Position numbers and translations under genes: made by a program. The notes beneath the pieces were generated by a model that was not told the DNA's origin, did no database searches, and was given only the letters and a program-made list of their open reading frames with translations. A stretch of 64,000 nucleotides of DNA from Acidimicrobiia bacterium (GTDB taxonomy: Bacteria; Actinomycetota; Acidimicrobiia; Acidimicrobiales; Bin134), in the NCBI GenBank assembly GCA_009842675.1, contig VYEX01000066.1, positions 1 to 64,000 of the forward strand, given 5' to 3'. Each line of letters opens with the position of its first letter. The first letter of the stretch is position 1. Below are positions 31,950 through 39,506 of the stretch, piece by piece.

Positions 31950-33146
31950 GTGACCACGCCAGCCTGGCAACCTGACCCCTCTGGTCGCCATCAGTACCGC
32001 TGGTGGGACGGCGACCGATGGACCCACCATGTCGCCGACGACGGGGTTGCCAACAGCGACCAGGTCACTGGCCTCGACTCCCTACCCACCCCTTCTGGGC
32101 CGGCTGGGTCAGAGATCACCGAAGCCGGACAATTCATGTACGGCGGCCGGATGGCCGAGTTCGGAGATGGGCGAAGCGTGACGCTGGCCAGCCCGGGGGC
32201 CCGGCTCGGGGCCAGGATCATCGACTCATTCCTGGTCACGACGCCATTCGCTTTCCCCGGATTCTTCACAACAGAAGATGACATCAACTGGGGCGATGTC
32301 GGCGGCATTTTCGTATCCTCACCGACCGTTGGAGAGTGGATCTCCTTCGGAGTGCCCCTGTTCATCGGCTTCGTCTATGAAGTCGCGTTCACCGCCACAA
32401 AGGGCCAGACCTTGGGCAAGATGGCCGCGGGAATCAAGATGGTGAACACCAACGACGGCAGCATCCCCACTCTCGGCATGGCGCTGCGCCGGTGGTCTGT
32501 CCCCGGCCTGCTGGGCTTGATCCCGTTCGCTGGGTTGATCTTGCCCCTTCTTTGCTACCTCGCCCTGACTTGGCACCGTGATCGCCGGGGATGGCACGAC
32601 TTGGCCGCGGGAACCATGGTGGTGAAAGTCAACCGGGCTGCATCTCCCAAGGCAACTTGGGCTCGAACAAAGACCGGCCAGGCGGTGCTGCTGGCCACGC
32701 CCGGCGCCCGGCTCGGTGCTCGGCTCGTGGACCTTGCAATCATGGTCGTGTTCTGGCTGGCCTTGCTCTTTCCCACAATCCTTGTATTCGAAGCCTTGGG
32801 CCTTTGGGACTACGGGTCATGGTCTGACTTGAGGTTCTACTGGCTGGCCATCACTCCGGTGTTCCTAATGGGCTTGCTGTATGAGGTCACAATGATCTCG
32901 GCGGGGGGGCGAACCCTGGGGAAGATGGCCACCGGGATCCACGTCATCCGCAAAGACAACGGAGACAGGCCAGGGCCCATCCGATCGATCCGACGGTGGT
33001 TCATACCGGGACTGTTGCTCCTGATCCCGTTCGTCGGGTGGCTGGCAACGCTGTTGTGCCGCCTGTCTCTAACTTGGGGCAAGGACCGTCAGGGGTGGCA
33101 TGACATGGCCGGGAGCACTCTTGTAGTAGTGAAGCAGTCCCGATAG
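31950..33146 (+). CDS. DUF2510 protein with two RDD domains (copy 2 of 4)
   Basis: The 398-residue protein (GTG start) has one N-terminal DUF2510 segment (PSGRHQYRWWDGDRWTHHVADDG) and then two RDD domains. Each has GARLGAR-xx-D, KGQTLGKMAAGI or GGRTLGKMATGI, and a LTWxxDRxGWHDxA end. The internal duplication is visible by eye, with the second copy starting near residue 250. Three to four hydrophobic spans per copy are expected. Confidence 0.87.
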   Translation: MTTPAWQPDPSGRHQYRWWDGDRWTHHVADDGVANSDQVTGLDSLPTPSGPAGSEITEAGQFMYGGRMAEFGDGRSVTLASPGARLGARIIDSFLVTTPFAFPGFFTTEDDINWGDVGGIFVSSPTVGEWISFGVPLFIGFVYEVAFTATKGQTLGKMAAGIKMVNTNDGSIPTLGMALRRWSVPGLLGLIPFAGLILPLLCYLALTWHRDRRGWHDLAAGTMVVKVNRAASPKATWARTKTGQAVLLATPGARLGARLVDLAIMVVFWLALLFPTILVFEALGLWDYGSWSDLRFYWLAITPVFLMGLLYEVTMISAGGRTLGKMATGIHVIRKDNGDRPGPIRSIRRWFIPGLLLLIPFVGWLATLLCRLSLTWGKDRQGWHDMAGSTLVVVKQSR

Positions 33147-33206
33147 CCAACTCTCTCGGGCCGTCTAGCACCAGCCTGCCGTCGCCCCCGCTAGCCTGAT
33201 TGCGGC

Positions 33207-33851
33207 ATGAGTGTGTCTGCGTGGGAGCCCGACCCAACCGGCCGCCACCAGTACCGCTGGTTCGATGGCGAGGAGTGGACAGACCAAGTGGCCGACGACG
33301 GCGTGCAGTCAGTCGATCCCGTCAGCACCGATGAGGCGACGATTCCCCGACAGACACCCCCGCCAGTACCGCCTCCGCCTCCGAGTTCGGTTCCTGGGCA
33401 CATCGAGGGTGATGCTGACGCCGCGCACCGCGAACTGTCGACGATGCTGGCATCCAGGTGGCGGCGGCTAGGGGCTTCCTTGCTTGAGCCTCTCTTGGCT
33501 GCCGTCACTTTGGTTATCGGCTGGCTGATCTGGTCGCTGATCGTCTACTCCCGAGGCCAGACCCCAGCCAAGCAAGTGCTCCGATTGCGGGTCATCCGGC
33601 TTCGAGACCATCGCGCAGCCGGCTGGGGGTGGATGGCCCTGCGCGAGATGTTGTTGAAGATCGTTATAGGCGTATTCCTATCCAGTTTCTATCTTGTGGG
33701 AATCGTGTGGTTCATCGTCAACGGAATCGTGTTGCTGAGCAACGAACGGAGACAGGCGCTGTGGGACAAGATGCTGAAGACCGTTGTAGTTAGCGACCCC
33801 GACCACCACTTCAAGCCTGTTCCCCGGTCGCGATATGTGTCGGGCAGCTGA
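33207..33851 (+). CDS. DUF2510-RDD family membrane protein (copy 3 of 4)
   Basis: The 214-residue protein is close to copy 1 across its whole length, sharing WEPDPTGRHQYRWFDGEEW and the RGQTPAKQVLRLRVIRL membrane-domain motif. It therefore looks like a recent duplicate of copy 1 with copy 2 between them. Its C-terminal segment (MLKTVVVSDPDHHF) also matches copy 1 (MLKTVVVHDPNHLF). Confidence 0.85.
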   Translation: MSVSAWEPDPTGRHQYRWFDGEEWTDQVADDGVQSVDPVSTDEATIPRQTPPPVPPPPPSSVPGHIEGDADAAHRELSTMLASRWRRLGASLLEPLLAAVTLVIGWLIWSLIVYSRGQTPAKQVLRLRVIRLRDHRAAGWGWMALREMLLKIVIGVFLSSFYLVGIVWFIVNGIVLLSNERRQALWDKMLKTVVVSDPDHHFKPVPRSRYVSGS

Positions 33852-33924
33852 TCCGACAGCCACTCTCCCTGCGGGCATCTGAACCGCGGGTTCATGATCG
33901 GCCACCAGGTAGCCTGACCACCGC

Positions 33925-34662
33925 ATGAGCGACCCTGCCTGGGAGTCAGATCCCACGACTCGCCACGAGTACCGCTGGTGGGATGGGGAGAGGTGGACGG
34001 ATTACGTAGCCGACAACGGCGTCCAATCCCTGGATCCCCTCACCGGGGCGGAGAATCTGAAAACCCCAACCACTCGATCCATCCCGCCACCACCCAGTTC
34101 TTCCGATGAGGGCATGCCTGAATCTCAGCCATCCCAGGAGTTGGCTACACGCTTTGCTCGCTTCGCTGCTCGGTTCATCGATGGGGTCATCTTCTTGGCT
34201 TTCTTTGTCGCCTTGCTGTTTGCCCTTCACGCCATGGACGTCAAGCCGATTCCCTTCGACGAGATGTCTGACTCCAATACCGCCGAAGAGTTCTTTGATC
34301 ACTTGGAGGACTATTCGGAGGATCTAAACAACTTCTCCAACTGGCTGTTGCTCACCGCTATGGCTGCCTTCTATGAGATCGCGTTCATTGCCGTCAAGGG
34401 TCGAACACCGGGGAAAATGGCTACCAGAATCCAAGTGGTCCGAGCCGAGGATCTCTTTCGACCCGAATGGGGCCGGCCACCGAGTTGGGGACAATCATTT
34501 GTTCGCTGGGGCCTACCCTTCGTTTTGGGCCTTCCCATGTACTTTGTCCCCGTGATTGGTGAAGTCCTGTACTTTCTTTGCTACCTCTCCCTTACGTGGG
34601 ACCGCGACCGGCAAGGGTGGCACGACAAGGCGGCGAGGACTTTCGTCATAAAGAAGCTGTAG
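33925..34662 (+). CDS. DUF2510-RDD family membrane protein (copy 4 of 4)
   Basis: The 245-residue protein has DUF2510 (TTRHEYRWWDGERWTDYVADNG), then one RDD domain with ARFIDGVIFLAFFV, KGRTPGKMATRIQVV and LTWDRDRQGWHDKAA. The RDD domain is more like those of copy 2 than those of copies 1 and 3. It ends 19 bp before the convergent luciferase-like gene. Confidence 0.85.
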   Translation: MSDPAWESDPTTRHEYRWWDGERWTDYVADNGVQSLDPLTGAENLKTPTTRSIPPPPSSSDEGMPESQPSQELATRFARFAARFIDGVIFLAFFVALLFALHAMDVKPIPFDEMSDSNTAEEFFDHLEDYSEDLNNFSNWLLLTAMAAFYEIAFIAVKGRTPGKMATRIQVVRAEDLFRPEWGRPPSWGQSFVRWGLPFVLGLPMYFVPVIGEVLYFLCYLSLTWDRDRQGWHDKAARTFVIKKL

Positions 34663-34681
34663 ATCCAGCCTGAAAGAGCAC

Positions 34682-35653
34682 TCAAGAGAGGCGTGACGAA
34701 TCGGCGAGCATTCGCTTCAGTCGTTCGACCAAGTCGCCGTGTAGATCGAGCTGATCGCGGATGAAGCCGGGGGACAAGCCGACCACGTGGATTCGGATGT
34801 TGATGGTGTCGGTGCCGGTGGCGGCCATCTCGGCATGCAGTTGGTCGGCGGCCTCGGCGCCGTTGGCGGCCAGCACGGTGTTGGCGCCTTGGTCCCAGCG
34901 GGCCATGGTGCCCTCGGTGGTGTAGGTGCGGTACAAGTCGAGCTGGTTGTCGACCGCCTCGCCGGGGGGGCCGCCGATCCATACCCGGCGGATCAGGATC
35001 TTGGGACCGGTTCCCCCGGCCTCGTCGTAGGCGTCGGACAGAGCTCGCACATGTTCGACTGCTTGGAGGCTGTCGTAGAGGATGCCCAGGTCGAGACGAG
35101 CCGCCCGCCGAACGGCAGCGAGCGACTGGGCCGCGGCCACCATCGGCACCGGTTGGTCGGCGCAGGCGGCGATGGCTCGGTCGTCGGCCAGCGAGCCGTC
35201 GGCTTGTCCTCGCAATGCAGCCACCACCAAGGGGAGGGCCTGCTTGAACCGCTGGGTGATCTCGTCGAAGGGAACCTCGGCCAGCTCGAAGTCCACTGGC
35301 AGCGCCCCGGATGCGAACCCCGCCCCCACCCGACCCGGGAAGGCAGCCGCCAGCCAGGCCACCTCCTCGGCGATGAGCGCGTAGGGCTTCATCGGCAACA
35401 GCAGCGGGCAGGGCGCAGCCCACCCGGACGGCATGGCCGCCAGCAAGAACCCGGCCATCTGCTGGGGACTGGGGAAATAACCCGGGAAACCGGCGTGGTG
35501 CTCCGAAACCATGACCCCGTCGTAGCCCACCTCGACCGCCCGCCGAGCCAGCTCGCGAACCTCGTCAAGCTGCTCGGAGGCCGGACCGTCGTGGGGGTAC
35601 AGCCGCAGCGACACCGAGCCCTTGGCCAGAGGGGACGAGCTGTTGTCGGTCAC
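34682..35653 (-). CDS. LLM-class flavin/F420-dependent oxidoreductase
   Basis: The 323-residue protein is a luciferase-like TIM-barrel oxidoreductase. The start SLRLYPHDGP is followed by LARRAVEVGYDGVMVSEHH, typical of the first barrel strands, with later RVGAGFASGALPVDF and VPMVAAAQSLAAVR. The reaction is unknown; it could use FMN or F420. It lies 4 bp downstream of another LLM gene on the same strand. Confidence 0.88.
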   Translation of the reverse strand: MTDNSSSPLAKGSVSLRLYPHDGPASEQLDEVRELARRAVEVGYDGVMVSEHHAGFPGYFPSPQQMAGFLLAAMPSGWAAPCPLLLPMKPYALIAEEVAWLAAAFPGRVGAGFASGALPVDFELAEVPFDEITQRFKQALPLVVAALRGQADGSLADDRAIAACADQPVPMVAAAQSLAAVRRAARLDLGILYDSLQAVEHVRALSDAYDEAGGTGPKILIRRVWIGGPPGEAVDNQLDLYRTYTTEGTMARWDQGANTVLAANGAEAADQLHAEMAATGTDTINIRIHVVGLSPGFIRDQLDLHGDLVERLKRMLADSSRLS

Positions 35654-35657
35654 AACG

Positions 35658-36509
35658 TCAGCGCCGGATAAATGCGTCGGCGAAGCGGCCCAGGGCGTCC
35701 CGCTTGGCCTCGATGGAGGCGTGGGACGGGTCGCCGGGGTACCAGGGCATGGCGATGGTGGAGGTGACTCCGTGCTCGTTCATCTTGTCGTGCAGCCGGG
35801 GTGAGGGATCGGCGTTGGGGATGACCATCGTCTCGAAGGGTCCGTCCTCTTTGCCGGCTTCTTTACGCAGCTCGCCGAGGCGGTCGAGCAGTTGGTGGAT
35901 TTCGGGCAGGTCGTAGTTCATGCCCACCCAGCCGTCGTTGCGCACCGCCCGGGCCAGCGCGGCCTCCGACTTGCCCCCCACCCAGATGGAGACCGGCGCT
36001 TCGGGATGGGGGTACACCCCGGCGGGACCGAAGTCGAAGAACTCCCCGTGGAACTCAGCGGTGCCTTCGCGCCAGAAGCGACGGCAGATCTCGATCATCT
36101 CGTCGGTGCGCCGCCCCCGGGTGCGGGAATCGGCGCCCAGCAGCTCGATCTCCTCCCGCAGCCAGCCCACTCCTATGCCCAACCGGAGCCGGTTGCCCGA
36201 GAGCAGCGACAGGGTGGCCACCTGGCTGGCCACTGAGAAAGGGTCGCGCATGGGCAGGATGTACACGTAGGTGAGCACCTCCAGCGAGGTAGTGGCGCTG
36301 AGCATGGCCGACGCGGTGATCAGCGGGTCGGCAAATGGCGAGGTGTGGTCGAAGGGGTTCTCCCCCGACGGGTGTACCGAGGCGAAACCGGCGGGCACGG
36401 CCACATGGTCGGCCAGGGCCACCCCGGTGAACCCCTCGGCCTCGGCGGCTCGGGCGATGTCCACCAGCTGGTCGGTCTCCTCGAACATCACTGCGGCGTA
36501 GTACTTCAC
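35658..36509 (-). CDS. LLM-class F420-dependent oxidoreductase
   Basis: The 283-residue protein starts with GTG (MKYYAAVMFEETDQL). AEAEGFTGVALADHVAVP, NRLRLGIGVGWLREEIELLG and PVSIWVGGKSEAALARAVR are hallmarks of the F420-dependent LLM subfamily. It resembles the product at 53043 (same LVDIA start, GVGW segment and a C-terminal IEAKRDALGRFAD-type end). The much longer frame upstream is not real because it runs through the SDR gene. Confidence 0.9.
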   Translation of the reverse strand: MKYYAAVMFEETDQLVDIARAAEAEGFTGVALADHVAVPAGFASVHPSGENPFDHTSPFADPLITASAMLSATTSLEVLTYVYILPMRDPFSVASQVATLSLLSGNRLRLGIGVGWLREEIELLGADSRTRGRRTDEMIEICRRFWREGTAEFHGEFFDFGPAGVYPHPEAPVSIWVGGKSEAALARAVRNDGWVGMNYDLPEIHQLLDRLGELRKEAGKEDGPFETMVIPNADPSPRLHDKMNEHGVTSTIAMPWYPGDPSHASIEAKRDALGRFADAFIRR

Positions 36510-36550
36510 TGGCTCTCCTTCCGTCAGGCCTGCTGCTCTCCCCCCGCCGA

Positions 36551-37393
36551 TCAGGCTTCGGGCAGAGCGCCCAGCATCACATCGGGACCCAGGGCCGGGG
36601 CGATGAACGGCCCGAAGTCGGGACCCCGCCTCAGGCTGTGGCCGCCGTCGACGTTGATGCACTGCCCGGTGATCCACCGGGACTCCGGCCCGATCAAGAA
36701 CCGGGCCAGATGGCCCACGTCCTCGGGCTGGCCCACGTCGGCCATGGGAGTGTTGACGATGTAGCTCTCGTATACGTCGCCGTCGCGAGGGATCCCCTCC
36801 ATGATCTCGGTGGCGATGAATCCGGGGCGGATGGCATTGAACCGGATGTTGGCCGGGCCGTACTCGTCGGCGGCGTTGCGCATCATGGCCTCGATGCCCG
36901 CCTTGCCGGGGGTGTAGGCCCCGAAATAGGGATGGGTGATCTGGCCGGCGATCGACGACATGCCCACGAACGATCCGCCCCCGGCGGCTCGCATTCGGGG
37001 CACCGAGTGCTTGATGGTGAGCATGGTTCCCAGCACGTTGAGGTGCAGCACCCGCAAGAACTCGTCGGTGTCCTGCACGTGGTAGGGGCCCATGCCCCCG
37101 CCGCCCCCGGCATTGGCTACCACTCCGTTCAGCGTCCCGGTGGGCTCGGCCGCGGCGGCAATGGCGGCGGCAACGGAAGCCTCGTCGGTAACGTCGGCCA
37201 CCACATAAGCCACGCTGCCGCCGTTGGCAGCTGCCTTCTCGATGCGCTCGGCCGAGTCGGCCAGCTTCGACTCGGTGCGCCCGCAAATGGTGACCGCGGC
37301 CCCATCGGCGGCCAGCGCCGCCCCACAGGCGTGGCCGATGCCGGTGCCACCTCCGGTCACCAGCACTCCGTATCCCTTCACGCCATCTGCCAT
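36551..37393 (-). CDS. Short-chain dehydrogenase/reductase
   Basis: The 280-residue classical SDR has TGGGTGIG as the nucleotide-binding motif, NAG in ANAGGGGG, catalytic Ser in GMSSIAG and YTPGK as Tyr-xxx-Lys. A C-terminal INVDGGHSLRR segment is typical. It lies 41 bp upstream of the LLM gene on the same strand and diverges from the SDR at 37479. Substrate unknown. Confidence 0.9.
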   Translation of the reverse strand: MADGVKGYGVLVTGGGTGIGHACGAALAADGAAVTICGRTESKLADSAERIEKAAANGGSVAYVVADVTDEASVAAAIAAAAEPTGTLNGVVANAGGGGGMGPYHVQDTDEFLRVLHLNVLGTMLTIKHSVPRMRAAGGGSFVGMSSIAGQITHPYFGAYTPGKAGIEAMMRNAADEYGPANIRFNAIRPGFIATEIMEGIPRDGDVYESYIVNTPMADVGQPEDVGHLARFLIGPESRWITGQCINVDGGHSLRRGPDFGPFIAPALGPDVMLGALPEA

Positions 37394-37478
37394 GATTGCT
37401 CCCTGATGAATCGCACGGGGCTGTTTGCCTTGTGCGGTTGATTGATCTCAGCAGCCGCAAAGGTAACAGGAGGATGAG

Positions 37479-38285
37479 ATGAAGGCAGACGCGCTGGACG
37501 CATTCCGGCTGGACGGCAAGGTGGCGGTGATCACCGGAGCGGCCTCGGGCATCGGCGAGGCCACTGCCGAGTTGTTCGCCGCGGTCGGGGCCAAAGTGGT
37601 GTGCGGCGACCTCGATGTGGAGGGGGCGGAGACCACCGCCAAGCGAATCCGCGAGGACGGAGGCGAGGCCATCGCCCAGGCTTGCAACGTGACCTCCCGC
37701 GACGAGGTGGAGGCACTGGTGGCCCGTGCGGTGGACGCCTACGGCGGACTGGACATCATCGCCAACATTGCCGGCGCCATGTGCCCCGGCTTGATCGAAG
37801 ACCTCACCGACCAGGACATCGATGCGGGCATCAACCTGAACCTCAAAGGCGTGCTCTACGGCTGCCAAGCCGCCATCAAAGCCATGAAAGACGATGGCGG
37901 CGGGGTGATCTTGAACATCTCGTCGGGGGCCATCGACCTGGCCTACGAGGGCATCGGGGTCTACGCCTTCACCAAGGCCGCGGTGGCCATGCTGGGTCGC
38001 ACTCTGGGGCTTGAAGTGGGCCGCTATGGCATCCGGGTTTGCACCCTGGCGCCGGGCAGCACCCTCACCCCCTTCACCACCTGGCGCCTCCACAACGAGG
38101 ACGGCACCCTCAATCAAGAGGCCTACGACGAGTTCTTGGACTACGCCAGGGATATGTCACCCATCGGCGCCCTCGGAGAGCCCATCGACCAGGCCTACTT
38201 GATGCTGTACCTGGCCTCAGACGCCGGCAAATTCACCACCGGCAACGTCTTCCGCTCCAACGGCGGCCAGACGACAACCTTCTAA
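37479..38285 (+). CDS. Short-chain dehydrogenase/reductase
   Basis: The 268-residue classical SDR carries TGAASGIG, NIAGAM, ISSG as the Ser segment and YAFTK as the catalytic Tyr-xxx-Lys. It is preceded by an AGGAGG Shine-Dalgarno a few bases upstream of ATG. It is divergent from the SDR at 36551, and its stop overlaps that of the convergent acyl-CoA dehydrogenase by 4 bp (CTAA). Confidence 0.9.
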   Translation: MKADALDAFRLDGKVAVITGAASGIGEATAELFAAVGAKVVCGDLDVEGAETTAKRIREDGGEAIAQACNVTSRDEVEALVARAVDAYGGLDIIANIAGAMCPGLIEDLTDQDIDAGINLNLKGVLYGCQAAIKAMKDDGGGVILNISSGAIDLAYEGIGVYAFTKAAVAMLGRTLGLEVGRYGIRVCTLAPGSTLTPFTTWRLHNEDGTLNQEAYDEFLDYARDMSPIGALGEPIDQAYLMLYLASDAGKFTTGNVFRSNGGQTTTF

Positions 38286-39454
38286 CGAGGCGACCTCGGC
38301 AAACCCATCCCCGCGGTGGCGATGATGTCGCGCTGAACCTCGTTCACTCCCCCGCCGAAGGTGCCCACCGGCGCTCCTCGATAAGCCCTCTCCAGTTCAC
38401 CGGCCAGAACAGCCTCCGGCGTGCCCTTCACCAGGTATGACCGCTGCCCCAATACCTCCATGAGGGACTGGAACGACTTCACCTTCAGCTCGGTGCCGAA
38501 CACCTTCATCGCCGAGGCGTCGGCCGGCTTCAACTCGGTGTCCTCCAGCGCAGCGGCCACCTTCCAGTTGTACATCTTGAGCGCCTCGTTGCGGGCGTAC
38601 ACCTCGGCCAGGGCGAGGCGCACCCACTCCTGATCGATCACTCGGCGACCGTCGTCCAGGGTGGTCTGGCGGGCCCAGTCCACCACCCGGCGCAGGGGCC
38701 CGTCGATGTTGCCTGCCGGGGCAAGACCCACCCGCTCGTGGTTGAGCTGAGCGGTGATCAGCTTCCACCCTCCGTTCACCTCGCCGATGCGGGCCCAGTC
38801 GGGCACCCGGATGTCGTTGTAGTAGGTGGCGTTGGTATGGCCCCCGCCCAGGAGCCAGATGGGGGTGTGGCTGAAGCCGTCGAGGGTGGTGTCCACCGCG
38901 AAGATGGTGATTCCCTTGTGCTTGGGCACGTCGGGGTCGGTGCGGGTGGCCAGCCATATCCAGTCGGACTCGTGGCCACCGGTGGTCCAGATCTTCTGGC
39001 CGTTGATGATCCACTCGTCGCCGTCGCGCACCGCCTTGGTCTTGAGCGAGGCCAGGTCGGTGCCCGCGGTGGGCTCGGAGTAGCCGATGGCGAAATGCAG
39101 CTCGCCAGCCAGGATCTTGGGCAGGAAGAACGCCTTCTGCTCCTCGGTGCCGTACACGTTCAGGGCTGGTCCCACCGTGTTGAGGGTCACAAACGGCAGG
39201 GGCACGCCGGCCCGGTTGGCCTCCTCGAAGAAGATGAGCTGTTCCAGCGGGGTGTAGCCCTGCCCGCCCCATTCCTTGGGCCAGCCCACGCCAAGCCAGC
39301 CGTCTTTGCCCATTTGGCGGACGGTCTCTCGGTATACCTGTCCCGCTCGCCGGCCTTCCATGGCGTCCCGCCGCTCAGGGGTCATCAGGCTCTCGAAGTA
39401 GGCCCGCAGGGTGCCTTGCAGTTCGAGCTGGCTCTCGGTGAGATCGAGGAACAT
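38282..39454 (-). CDS. Acyl-CoA dehydrogenase
   Basis: The 390-residue flavoenzyme matches the actinobacterial FadE group. It has QLELQGTLRAYFESL at the N-terminus, FAIGYSEPTAGTDLASLKT and WTTGGHESDWIWLATRTD in the middle, and GGGVNEVQRDIIATAG at the end. The position of the usual EGT catalytic segment has no Glu, so the base may lie elsewhere or in a partner subunit. It follows the CaiB-type gene on the same strand by 52 bp. Confidence 0.9.
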   Translation of the reverse strand: MFLDLTESQLELQGTLRAYFESLMTPERRDAMEGRRAGQVYRETVRQMGKDGWLGVGWPKEWGGQGYTPLEQLIFFEEANRAGVPLPFVTLNTVGPALNVYGTEEQKAFFLPKILAGELHFAIGYSEPTAGTDLASLKTKAVRDGDEWIINGQKIWTTGGHESDWIWLATRTDPDVPKHKGITIFAVDTTLDGFSHTPIWLLGGGHTNATYYNDIRVPDWARIGEVNGGWKLITAQLNHERVGLAPAGNIDGPLRRVVDWARQTTLDDGRRVIDQEWVRLALAEVYARNEALKMYNWKVAAALEDTELKPADASAMKVFGTELKVKSFQSLMEVLGQRSYLVKGTPEAVLAGELERAYRGAPVGTFGGGVNEVQRDIIATAGMGLPRSPR

Positions 39455-39506
39455 CGACGGCCACCCTATTCCCAGCGAAACGCCGAGCCTCAGCCGGGTG
39501 GGTCGA

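Noticed and set aside
36510-38117. A very long minus-strand frame reaching from the LLM gene at 35658 to 38117
   Set aside because: It runs antisense through one SDR and in another frame through the other. Only the C-terminal 283 residues from the GTG at 36509 have family sequence.
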